From Sindora glabra (lineage: Eukaryota; Streptophyta; Magnoliopsida; Fabales; Fabaceae): a stretch of DNA of 64,000 nt. The stretch lies in assembly GCA_020226215.1 (NCBI GenBank), contig CM035227.1, positions 6,255,343 through 6,319,342 on the forward strand, read 5' to 3'. Under the pieces are notes generated by a model that ran no database searches, was not told where the DNA came from, and was given only the letters and a program-made list of their open reading frames with translations. Of this stretch, positions 51,026-63,255 are shown one piece after another. The stretch's first letter is position 1. Every line of letters starts with the position of its first letter. A program made the translations under genes and the position numbers.

Positions 51026-54000
51026 TTATAAAGAAAATGAGAATGTAGCATTCATTCCATGCATTTCATGGCCTCCAGCAATGCAAATAATGGGGTCATC
51101 ATCTGAGAAACAGTCATCTTCTTCCGTCCAAATATTCTGAATCCCAGTGCTTAAATCCCTCTCTCTGTCCTGGCAAGGCATTCTCATGTCGTCTCCACCG
51201 ATCCTATGAGCTTCACTGTCATCGTTATAGGTTGTTGAAGATAAAGTATCACTGCACCTGGATTCAGGTGGCTCCCTGAATAGGATGTCCTCCGAGGTTG
51301 TTTGATTCGCCCATATGCGAACTCTACCCGGCACTCTTTTTCCCAAATGAAATCGTTCTGTAGATCCGAAGAAGTCTACTTTCCACAAAATTTCCACGTG
51401 ATTCCATTCTAACTGCAAAAATTTCTCAACATTCTTGAAGTTCTCAAGCTCCACCATGTAACAGTCAAAGATGGATGAATGCAAATGAATGAGCCGCACA
51501 TGATTAGGTGTCTTGTTACAATCCCTAGCTACCCTAAATTTCAAAAATGGGAGACCATTTATGCGGATCCAAATTCTAAATGTAGCATAACAATCGTCAA
51601 GTTTTTCTTCGTTCTCCATTTCAAATACAAGACATATAGGGACGTCTGGGAAATTTTTGCGGACACCAGAAGACATGTAACCTTGTCCGAAGTAGTGGTC
51701 GCAACATTCAGGAATCACAGTTGCGGGCAGTATCACTTCCAGGTTCCTGATAGGGGATCCCTGTCACACAAAAAAAACACGGATTTTAAGCTACTTACAA
51801 AGTACAAAATCAACAGTCTACTGTATATACACATACAAAGAGACAGGACATACTTGATGGGCTAGACCAAGCAAGTTGGTTGATTTAGAAGTAAGTCTGT
51901 TACAGTTCATTGCACTTAGCAAAACCAAGTTAGGAGGATATCCTTCAATTCCTTTTAGCAGAATACAATCATCCAAGTGAAACCTCTGCAGGTAATGAAG
52001 TTCGTTGACGCATGCTGACACAGTTGAAAAATCGTTACCCGATAGATTTAAGTACACTAAATTTGGAAAGCAACAGACAATCACAGGAAGAGCTTCATCT
52101 GGTAGACCGCACTGCTGAAGATTTAGGCTGCTTACAAATGGATATGTGAACTTCCCAAAGCCAAGGTTGCTTATGAGAGATGGAATAACTAGAGGACAAG
52201 ATACCATGCTAATATTTATGAGATTTATCAGCATTCCAATGCTACTTGGTATATTACTAAGACGTGTGCAATAATCCAATCGTAAGTATTTAAGCTTGGA
52301 TGCATTTCCTAGCGAAGATGGTAATCCTACCATAGCAGTCCCCTGTACATCAGAAGTTGTCATATTTTCCTGCTCCTCTGATACATCCGGAATACTTTCA
52401 AGACAAGAAAAGTCACCAAGATCTAGATGTTCAAGAGACACCAATCTGATCTCATGAGGAAAGCTCTCAAGCATAATGCAAGAACGTGCGCTTAAAGTGA
52501 CAAGTTTACCCAGAAACCCAACAGAATCATGAATCTCAACTAAATTCTGGCAAAGATCCAGCTTCAGTATGGTCAAATTTGGGACTGCTGACATATCAGG
52601 TATTTTTTTCAAGAATTTAGATCCGGTAAAATCCATAACAGTCAAGTTTTTATTCTCCTGCAAAAGCAGAGGACTAGTACAGTGAGTGTTCATCAATTCC
52701 TCGAGCATGTTGGATGACAAGCATAATTATAAATTAAAAGCTATAACTTGAATGGCTTCAATGATGTAAGACAACTATGAGGTAATCTCATTATAACAAG
52801 TTCCGTGGGATCAAAATCCTCAGGTAGTGATGGGGAAGGATACTTTATCCGCTCAAGAACCTTTAAACTGTTTGGGAGGTACGCGGGGCCTCTGGAAAAC
52901 AATCTACTTCGAAGTACAAGAATTCTAAGTTTTGGCATCATTTTGAAAGCATCACCACTCCAACGCACCATCATTTTGAAAGCATCGCCACTCCAATGCA
53001 CCTCTCCCTCTTCACAAAAGTCCAGCATTATTGCGTCAGTTTTATCTGTTCCCTTCAGAAAAAAACAACAACGGTTTTGAATCATGCAAAGCATTACAAT
53101 TATAAAGGAAACAGAACTTTGAAAGCCATAGATAAATAAACTTCAAGTACATAGCTAATGAGAATCTTACTGTATTGCGAGATAAAACGTCAAAGATTTC
53201 CGGATCATCCCATAACCCGCTCCGCTTACCAGGACGTCTCAGGTCACTCCTTCTAATGATCTGTCCTACCATTTCTCGGATCAGCTCATGCATCTTCACC
53301 CTATTATTTTCAACTTCTATGAGACATTTATCAACCAACACTCTAATGCCAGATTTGGATTGAAATGCACTCACATCTAATATTTTTTCAACTCTTCTCC
53401 ATTGAAGAAGCATGCAAGGTCAAGCAAAATTTCCCTCTCGCTTTCCACCAAATCATTGTAAATCACTTGAAATACATTAAAAATATCAGATGAAGGAATC
53501 CTCTCATACTTATCTAGCGCACATTTCCATTCACCCAGTTCTTTGCCGCATAAATGAGAACCTAATATTTTCAGAAGCAAGGGTATCTCCCTGGCAACAA
53601 ATAGTGCAGGCTTTGTAATGTATGCATAACCTCTCAATGGTACCTCCCTTTTAAATGCATGCCAACTGAATAATCAAGGGATTCATCATAATTTAGAAAG
53701 TCGAGTTCATATATACTCGATGGATTGATTAGTACTTGCCTGTCCCTGGTTGTTGTAACAATTCTACTACCAGGACCATACCAATTAACATCTCCAGCTA
53801 AGTTTTCCAGTTGTTTGCTATGATACACGTCATCAAGAATCAAAAGCACTTTCTTAAATCGGAGTTCATTTCTAATCACAGAGTTGCCCCAGTAGGCATT
53901 GCTCCGCTTGATATTTCCCAGCCCAAGTAAGTCAGCTAGAATTTTCTCTTGTAATTTTACTAACCCTCCTCTTTTTCTGGATTCTTCAACAACATCAGCA

Positions 54001-54290
54001 ACAAAACATGCACCGTCAAATTGATTAGCTATTTCGTTATACATAGCTCGTGCAAGTGTTGTCTTCCCAATCCCACTCATTCCACAAATTCCAATCATCG
54101 GAACGTCATCATAGCCCATGCGTAGTAGAAGGCCCAGATCAGATAGTCGGCGCTTCAGTCCGACTGGGTGTTCAGCGACATGTAAAGGGCTATTTTGCAC
54201 ACGAGACGGCTTCAGTAATCCGTTCAGGGTCTTCCAAGCAGTGGTAGAAGGATTCTGAAAATCCAGAGCATAACTGTCTCGGCCCACACA
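51026..54290 (-). pseudogene. TNL pseudogene lacking the TIR exon
   Basis: Exons mirror those of the intact gene. NB-ARC 54290-53171: P-loop GMSGIGKTTLA, VLLILDDVYH, GSRIVTTTRD, LLDLACFF and MHELI, so MHD reads MHE. LRR exon 53052-52741, with an in-frame 33-bp duplication. LRR exon 52657-51854 is open throughout (268 codons), as is C-JID exon 51760-51026 (245 codons, stop at 51026). Frameshifts disrupt NB-ARC near 54210, 53650 and 53405, and the donor after the first LRR exon has lost a G. No TIR exon exists upstream, where the AT-rich foldback repeats begin. The intact LRR and C-JID exons suggest fairly recent decay. Confidence 0.92.
52937..53002. repeat. 33-bp in-frame tandem duplication in LRR exon
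   Basis: Units 52937-52969 and 52970-53002 differ at two bases. They duplicate 11 residues (minus strand VHWSGDAFKMM then VRWSGDAFKMM). The frame is kept. Confidence 0.92.
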
Positions 54291-54436
54291 AAATTACAAT
54301 AAATAAAGAGTTTAATCATATAAACCCAGAAAAGTCCCCTCAACTATTTATAACATAGGCTTAACATTTTAAATTATAAAAATGTGTAAAAGACTAGCCC
54401 AAAAAAAAAAAAAAGCGTAAAAGACATATAATTTTT

Positions 54437-56392
54437 ATAGGGAGAAAATGTAAATTATCCCATCCAATCCAATTTTGGAATAATTAGATTTTAGCTCCTC
54501 AAACTTTAGAAATTTAAAAATTACTCCCTTAAATCTTACATAATTTAAAAATAACGTTTATTTTTTTCTTAATTCACTATTTTATTGAATTATGTAATTT
54601 TTATAAAAATTTTAAACAATAATCAAAATATTAATTTATTTTATTATTTTTCCGCTAATAATTTTTCACTTTATATATAGTTTAATTTTTATTAATTATA
54701 TAACATAAAAATTATTCATGAAAAAATAACTAAAAAATCAACATATTATAATATGTTGATTATTCTTTAAAAACTTTATAAAAAATATAATTTCATAAAA
54801 TAGTTAATTAAATAAATGATAAGCATTAATTTCAAGTTTTGTAAAATACAAAAAAGTTATTTCCAAGTTTTCAAAATTGAAAAAGAAAAATATCCAACTA
54901 CCCTAAAATTAAAAAAAGTAGTTTACATTTTCCCTTTTTATAAATCATGTACACAATCCTTTGTGTTAAATTTTTTTCACTAAACTTAATAAAGAAACTT
55001 ATATCTTTTTTAGGCTTAAACATTGGGATGGTTAAATTTTTTCCAATTTAACTTTGAAAACTTAAAAATTATCCACTTAAACTATACAAAATTTGAAATT
55101 AAACTTGCCATCCACTTAATTTATCATTTTATTAAATTGCATAATTTTTTATGATCCTTTTAAACAAGGGTCATAATATTATTATCTATTATTTTTTGCA
55201 AATAATTTTTATGTCAAATAATTAATATAAATTAAATTAGATATAAAACTTTAATTAAATTATAAAAAATAGGTTATGAAATTATATGTGAAAAAAATAA
55301 AAAATTAACCAATATATTACAATATTATGATTCTTGGTTAAAAAGTTCATAGAAAATTGTATAATTTAATAAAATAATTAATTAAATAAATAATAAATAT
55401 TAATTTCAAGTTTTATAGAGTTTATAGAAGTGATTTCTAAATTTTCAAAGTAGAATGAGGTAAAATTTAATTATCTCAAATTTGAAGGAAATATTTTGTA
55501 TTTTTTCCTTTCTTTTATTATATGGCCAATTCATATACAAAGTAAATTTCATCCTTTAAGGAATTGATTTCAATGGAGAATTAGACATTAGTATTTATCT
55601 CCAACTTTCAGGGTTGAGGATTCAACGCCCTCAAATGATGAAATTTGAAAATAAAAATACGTTGAACTAGAATTTCAAAGTTAAAAAAAAGGTGAATTTG
55701 AATGATAAAAATTTATTTTAAAGTGTCAAATACTTATGTAATAGGGAATAACTTATTTCATTAAATTTAGTGAATGAAAAGGATAGTAGACAGGGCATGA
55801 TGTACTGTATATGAAATCTAAAGTCTACAGGATTAGATTCATATTTTCATAATTTTGATGAGGAGAAAATATAAAATATTCCTTATAACTTTAGGTGGTT
55901 AAACTTTATCTCTCTTTAATTTTAAAAACTTAAAAATCACTACTTTAAATTATACAAAACTTTAAATTAGCACCTACTATTAACTTAATTTATTATTTTA
56001 TCAAATTATATAATTTTTTATAATCTTTTTAAACAAGAATCATAATATTATACTATATTAGTTTACCTTTTTTTAACAAATAATTTCTATGTTATATAAT
56101 TAACAAAAATTAAATTAAATTAATAGAGTTTTAATCAAATAATAAAATAAGTTGCAAAATTAGATTTGAAAAACTGATGAAATAAACTAATATATTATAA
56201 TATTATAATTCTTGTTTAAAAAGTTCATTAAAAATGCAATTTGATAAAATGATAAGTTAAATTAGTAATGTGTGTTAATTCTAAATTTTGTAAAGTTTAA
56301 GTTAGTGATTTTCAAGTTTCCAAAATAAAAGTAAACAAATTTAACAATCCCAAAGTGGAAGGACTATTTTATACTTTTTCCTTATTATAATT
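54437..56392. repeat. Three direct copies of a ~510-bp AT-rich foldback repeat
   Basis: Copies at about 54437-54940, 55015-55512 and 55859-56392 share the order: GGGAAAATGTAAA-type end, TTAAAAATTACT, a CATAATATTA core, TAATTTCAAGTTTTGTA, and a TTTACATTTTCCC-type end. The left and right ends are inverted repeats of each other, so each copy looks like a foldback MITE. They fill the gap between the two truncated TNLs. Confidence 0.75.
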
Positions 56393-56489
56393 AGGTATGT
56401 ACACGTCAAAAATAGTTAAAAGAGTTTAGTATAATTTGCTTAAATTTTAAAATGCTACGTGAATAAATGAAAATTCTAAGAAAAAAAAA

Positions 56490-59400
56490 GGAAAACTTTT
56501 ACAAAATCAGCAGTATGCGCATCAGTAAGCCTAAACTAGAGAAACAGACCTGATGTTTTGACTTCAACAAGTTGGTTAGTTCAGACGTAGGCTTAAACCT
56601 TTTGCTGCCCCATGTCCTTAATGTCACCAAGCGAGGGGGAACCCCTTCGATTTCTTTAAGCAGCTCACAGTAATCCAAGCGAAGTTCCTCCAGGTAATGA
56701 AGTTGCTTGAAGCATGCCAGTTCCTTTCCCAAATTGTTCTCTGAAAGATATTTTTGGAAAACAATGAACAATTGTAGGAAGTTCTTCATCCGACAGACCA
56801 CACTTACAAAGTAGCAATCTCCGAAGCAAATAATGTCTTAACTTGCCAAAATCATGGATGCTTTTAAAAGATTATACAATTTGAGGGCAACATTTTATGG
56901 TAATTTCAGTAAGATTTGACAGCATCCCAATGCTACTTGGTAGATTCCAAAGTTTAATGTCACTGTTCACAGTGAACTTGGGAAGCGCAGATATATTTTC
57001 CATTGAAGATGGCAATCCTTCTATAGCAGTGTATGATAAGTCAATGTCGAACGTATTCTCCATCTCCTCTAATACATCTGGAAAGCGCTATAACTTGTAA
57101 CATCTTTTAAGGTTTAAGCACTTGAGAGACGTCAATCTGATCTCACAAGGAAGGCTCTCCAGAGCGGAGCAATTGTAAGCACTTAAAGTAACCAGCTTAC
57201 CAAGAAATCCGACTGAATGATAAATCTCAACTAAATTCTCACAATAATCAAGCAATAGTGTGGTCAAATTTGAAACTGATGACATGTCAGGTATAGCTGT
57301 TAAGAATTCACTTGCCGTAAAATCCATATAGGTCAGGGAATTAAATCCCTACAAAACATGAGTTTAAAGATGGTTAATACTTAACAAATTCGTTGTGTAG
57401 GTTCGATCATGGAGGCAAATCTATAAAATTACAATTTATACCTTGAATGACTTTTAACTTCGTAAGATGACTATTTGGCAAGCACATCAAAGCAAGTTTC
57501 CTAGGATGAAAATCCTCCGGTAGAGATGGTGAAGGATATTCAGACCACTCAGGAACTTTTAAACTATTTGGGAGATGCGTGGGGGCCGGGAAGCACAAAG
57601 CATTTTGAACAACAAGCATCCTGAGCTTTGGCATCTTTCTAAAAGCATCTCCACTCCACTGAACCTCTTGTTTTTCATGTAAGTTCATCACTATTGCCTC
57701 AATTTTATGGGTTCCCCTTTTGAAAAAGAAAAAAAAATATCATTTAAGGAGAACATTGGCAATGAACCATTCAAAATAAATACTTCTCTTCATTCAAATC
57801 ATTAAAAATTGTAAACGTAGCAGAAAAATGATAAATAGAATAATATTCACATTGATCACAAGATTCTTATTGTGTTGTTGGTTAACACTTCAAGGATATC
57901 ATCATAAAACCATAACCTGCTCCATTCACCAGGATTTGACCGTGTATTCTGTGCGACTATTTCTCTTCCCATTTCTTGGATTAAGTCATGCATCATTACT
58001 GTATTATGTTCAATTACTATAAGAGATTTATCGATAAGTCTTCCAATACCATATTTGGGATAAAATCCACAAGCATCTAGAACCTTTTCAACGTATTCCA
58101 AATGTGCTCCTCGAAAGAAGCATGCCAGGTCAAGAAAGATTTCCTTCTCATTTTCCTCCAAATCATCATAACTTATTTTAAGTTTATTATGAATGTCATT
58201 TGGAGGAATCCTCTTGTACTTATCTAGTGCACATTCCCATTCAGTCGGTGTTTTGCGACACAGATTACAACCAATTACTTTTAGAGCCAAAGGAAGCCCA
58301 TTTGCATACCTTACTGCACGGAGTATATTATGCTCTTGACCTGGCTTTGGTTTGCTGCTTCTAAATGCATGCCAACAAAAAAGTTCAATGGCTTTATCAT
58401 GACTTAGACATTCCATCTCATATAAATTGTCTATTCCGTGTGCCTTTGACAAATGTTTGTCTCTGGTTGTTACAATAATTATACTGCCAGAACCAAACCA
58501 CTCAAGACTTTCGATCTAATTTTTCCAAGTGCTAGGGTTTTTGCACATCATCAAGAATTAAAAGTACTTTCTTATAACAGAGTCTCTTATCAATGACAGA
58601 GATCCCTTTGTCAACATGACACAAATCGATAATTTTCTTTCCATTAATCTCAGCCAGAAATTCTTCTTGTAATTTTAGTAATCCTCTTTTTGAGGAATTT
58701 TCCCTAACATCGGCAACAAAACTTGCACCTTCAAATTGATAAACTATTTTGTTATACAAAGCTTTTGCAAGTGTTGTCTTCCCAACCCCACCAAGTCCGT
58801 GAATTCCAATCATCCGCTTGTCGTTAGAGCTCATACCTAGTAGTGAGTTCAAGCGTAATATCCGTAACTCTAATTCAACTGGGTGTTCAGCAACATATAA
58901 AGGAGTGCGATTTAGTACATAGAAGGCGGCTTCAACAATTCCTTCGATAAATTTGAATTCATACCTGCAAAATTGAAATCATTAATATAAACTCAAGTTA
59001 TTTTCATAATATTCATTGCAATCTCAATGTTGAGGAATAAAGTGCAGAGATTAATATATTTTGCTTTGTGAATTTTAGTTTTTGGACTTTGTTGTTTTAT
59101 ATTTTGCTTCGTGAATTTTAGTTAGCTATGTTACTGGTGAAGATCAATTGACAATTGAAACTGGTGAAATAGTTGCGACAATTAATTTAATTAATAACTT
59201 TTTCCAAAAATTATTTATTTTCATCAAATTGTTAAATTACAAGTAACCATTATATTGATTTTGTATATAAAGTTTTAGGGGGAAAATTGAACAAAAATAA
59301 TCATACATTCAAACAGTTGAAACTTACCTATAATTGGAACACACGTTTCTTGTCAATTTTAGTATGTATTAGTAAGATAGTGTGACTAGTTCTGGTTTAA

Positions 59401-60296
59401 TATCAAGCTTTATAAGCATTACCCACATAGTCTATATTTTCTTAAAATCCAACATTCATTCGATTGTATCCAACCAAATTTCTCTGGACAGTGTGCAGAG
59501 AAATATGATGGATCAATTTTTTTTATTATTATTTTTTTTTGTTGAATTGGGTAATGCTAGTCTATAATTTAAGTGAGAGCATTTTTCTTTCTTTGAATTG
59601 TGTCAGAGATAACTAATATAAAACTTTGTCGAAATCCTATTTATAGATCACACACGACGAGCATTCGATTGCATGAGAAATTGTTCTTTGAAAGGTTATC
59701 CATTGACGCAAGCATATTAACCGAAGAGGACAGATGACCCTGAACCGAAACCAGTCAAACAACTGAAAGCATGAAAGTGATGAGATTTATTTACCCATCT
59801 GTGATTTTGAAATGCAAGCCAGACAAGTCAGCCGCTTCAGTCAGAGCCCACCTCCATTTTTGAACCTTCGCTGGGTCACCTTTGAATCTGCGTTCATGCT
59901 TAGCCATTGCTCTTCGAAAGCTTCCTCTCTGATGTCTTACGTCCGAAGGATCCACTTTGTAGAAAACTGGCCAAACCGACTGTCCCTTTGATTTGCACTG
60001 AATGATGTTGACAAGTTCATCAAGACACCATCTGGAAACTGCATAATTTTCTGAGAATATAACAATTGAAATCCTGGACTGTCCGATCGCTTTGGGAAGA
60101 GCATGAGAAATCCGTTCCCCTCTTTTGAGTTCTTCATCATCGATGAAGGTGTTGATTCCTTTTTGGCACAAAGCATTATAGAGATTTCCTGTGAAAGTGT
60201 AGCGAGTGTCGATCTTGACCAGTGAAACTCAGAAAGACATCGTAAATGCATTGATTTTGGAATAATGAAGAGGAATTAACTGAACGATCTTCCATG
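56490..60296 (-). pseudogene. TNL pseudogene lacking the C-JID exon
   Basis: ATG 60296 opens MEDRSVNSSS. The TIR exon (60296 to the donor near 59795) is frameshifted by an extra GATC at about 60211-60214, beyond which CLDELVNIIQ and YKVDPSDVRHQ are intact. NB-ARC exon 58964-57871: GLGGVGKTTLA, VLLILDDVQKP, then a nonsense codon and a frameshift (about 58500-58535); GLPLALKVIG, FLDLACFF and MMHDLI follow. Its donor reads AT instead of GT (57870-57869). LRR exons at 57717-57437 (a 1-base insertion near the end) and about 57347-56550 contain stops. After KSKHQ no C-JID exon follows. It is the closest relative of the intact gene, with the same exon borders. Confidence 0.92.
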
Positions 60297-60383
60297 ATAG
60301 CGGCTCTTCACTTAAAAGGCAGATAATCTTCAGATCTTTCATCAAAGGAATAGATACGGAAATATCAGAGAGTTCGTGCTGAA

Positions 60384-60718
60384 TAGGGGTGTAAAACGGA
60401 CCAAAGTCCACGGACCGGTCCGCGGATTTTACGGGTTTTTACGGACTTGGACTATTAAAATTTGGTCCGTTTCTTTTACGGGTAATACGGACTAGTCCGG
60501 GCGGACTAAAAATCCGCACGGACCGGGCGGATACGGACCGGTCCGCGGACTTACAGTTAAAATCCGCGGACCGGTTCGTATCCTTAAGGATACGGACCGG
60601 ATACGGACTTTTTACATTTAGTCCATATTTTTAACGGGTAAAACGGACCGGACCTAAACGGACCGGGCTAAAACAGACCGGTCCGTATCCGGTCCGGTCC
60701 GTCCGTTTTACAGCCCTA
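60384..60718. mobile_element. GC-rich hAT-type MITE with perfect 8-bp target duplication
   Basis: A 335-bp element with ends TAGGGGTGTAAAACGGAC and (inverted) TAGGGCTGTAAAACGGAC. The perfect 8-bp duplications GTGCTGAA are at 60376-60383 and 60719-60726. The interior is built of CGGACCGG, GGACCGGTCCG and ATACGGAC words in both orientations, far richer in GC than anything else here. It is non-coding. It lies about 90 bp upstream of the ATG of the TNL pseudogene; the matching upstream sequence of the intact TNL (10760-10830) has no such insert. Confidence 0.93.
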
Positions 60719-60726
60719 GTGCTGAA

Positions 60727-63217
60727 AATAAATTAACACAAACAAGCATCGAGTCAAAACGCAGTGTTTCCACATAATTATATATTTTTAAATTATAAAT
60801 ATATAAAAATAAATAATATCATAAAATATAATTAATTATATTTTAAGTATTTTAAGTACTCAAAATTTTGTAATAAATGATAATAAAATAAACATTATGT
60901 AACTAAATAAACATATAAATTAATAAAATCTAATTAATTAAATATTATATTTTTATTTTATAATTTTTAATTATATTAATATAATTTAATTTTAAAAAAA
61001 ATATAAACTATTTTAATTATATATCTATTATTTTATAATTTTAAATAATTTAACGGTTAATTTTATGAAACACTTCTTAAACAATCAGTTAATTTATTAA
61101 TTATCAATTATTAGTTATAAATTATTAATTATCAATTAACTTATTAACTAATTTACTAGCTATTTACATAAAATGAAGCTTATATTAATAATTAATTAAT
61201 TAAATTAACTGTTAACTGATAATTGACTATATTAATTAATTTGATTAATTAATAATGTTAATTATTTATATAAAAATATTTAATAAAATTAATTAATTAT
61301 TATTAGTTATTTATATGAAAAATAACACATAAAGATATATGTATATTTTATAATTTATTCAAATATTATTTTACTTTAATAATATTTTAAATTATAATAT
61401 ATTATTTATCACTAAGAATGTAATGATAGATGCAATAATTACTAAAATTATTTTCTAACTATTTTAATATTAAATTTAAAACTTATATGGTTATTATTGA
61501 TGAATTATACATTTTAAGTATGAAAACATATTTTTCACAGATAATACCATTCCATTTTTCTCTTAATATGTATTTTTTAATTCAAAAGATGTTATTTGAC
61601 AAAAAATTGATAATTTTATCAATACATTTTTTATTATTATTTATTACGAAATAAAACATGTTTTTTATATAATTTGATAAAAAAGATATCATTATATTCA
61701 TATAATTTTTTATTATTATGTAAATTTTTTAATATTATTTATTACACTTATTAAATTTTTATTTAAAAAACAAATAACTATAATTTATTATATGTATTGA
61801 GTTTTTTTATGAAATAAATATAATTTATTATTTTCTTATTTATCAAGGATAAAAGTGTGAAAAAATTATAATTATGGATAATAAATATAAATCAATTATT
61901 TCAAAAAGTTGTTATTTTCAACTTTTTCAATATAATTATTTAATAACTAATAAACTTACTAAAATAGTTATTTGTCAAATATTGTGTTTGAGTTAGTCAA
62001 ATAACTAAATACACTCAAATGAATTAAAAATTAATAAAAAATTATTGGTCAAATATCCTCATTATCCCTTTAAGTATTGTACATTTTTTAATTGACATAT
62101 TTAATTTTATATGTGTATGAAATTTTAATAGTGAATAAATTATTTTTTTATTTTTTACCAATGAAATATTACTATTATTTATATTATTTTTAATAAAAAT
62201 ATAAAAAATAAAATCTAATTTATTTTTAATATTTATATATGTGCAAATTTGCCCCTCAAAAAAAAAATCGTAATTCCGCTCATGACCGTATCATCAATTG
62301 CGAAGAATTGACCCGGAATCGAACGGGAACAAATGCGCTAGTCCATTTTTCGGCGGGTACAAGTCAGATGTGTTTGGTGGAGTTGGCCAATCGAGTTTAG
62401 GATGGCAATGGAATAACAGTATATTATCTCACCTCGTAATTCTAAGGATTTACCCTATTTTCATCATCGATAGTAAGACAAGTTAGTATCTCATTTTGGT
62501 GATCTGTGAGGCATGGTGATCCATAAATAATCTGAAAAAATTAAAAAATAAAATTTATAAATTTTAAATATATACATAATTAATATTTAATATAATGTAA
62601 TAATATTAATTTAAAATTATATATAATTTATTTAATTAATCTTAAATTTAAAAAAATAATTAAAATTAATATTAATTAAAAATAATTAATATAAATATTT
62701 TAATTATAAATTTTGTAAAATAAAGTTATAATAATATATATTTTTTAGTATAATATAAAAAATAAAAAATAGTTTATCACTTTTTAGGAAGTTGGAGCAC
62801 TACGAGGCAATATTACCTTACTCTACATAATTATTTTATGTTAAAAATTTGCCCCACACCTTATGCCACAAGGCAAAACTTGAGATCCATATTTTTGTCA
62901 TCCCTAATCTAGTTTCCTTCGGCGCAACTTTAAAAAGAAATTGTACTAATATCTATTTTTAAAAAGATTTATAAGAATGTTTTATAAAATTTATAAACTT
63001 TTATAAGATTTTATAAAATATTGTAATATAAAACATTAATTTTGCAATATAAAAATTTAAAGAATTATTAAGAGATTTTATAAAAAGAATTATAAATTAG
63101 TAAAATATTACAAATTTATGAAAAAAATAATATAAAATTCACAATAATCATAATATAAAATTTACAATAATCGTGTTGATACATCATAATTTGGTAGGGT
63201 TTACCGAACAACTAACC

Positions 63218-63219
<2 letters not shown>
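60727..63219. other. AT-rich intergenic region, no gene seen
   Basis: Mostly A/T with words such as TTAATTAATT repeated. A less biased island at 62290-62510 has an open 62-codon plus frame (62298-62486), but nothing in it is recognisable. Confidence 0.55.

Positions 63220-63253
<34 letters not shown>
63220..63253. repeat. (AT)n microsatellite
   Basis: About 17 AT units. Confidence 0.95.

Positions 63254-63255
<2 letters not shown>

Noticed and set aside
62290..62400. Possible tRNA-like segment with GGAATCGAAC
   Set aside because: The T-arm-like word is not accompanied by an acceptor stem, D-arm or anticodon arm on either strand.
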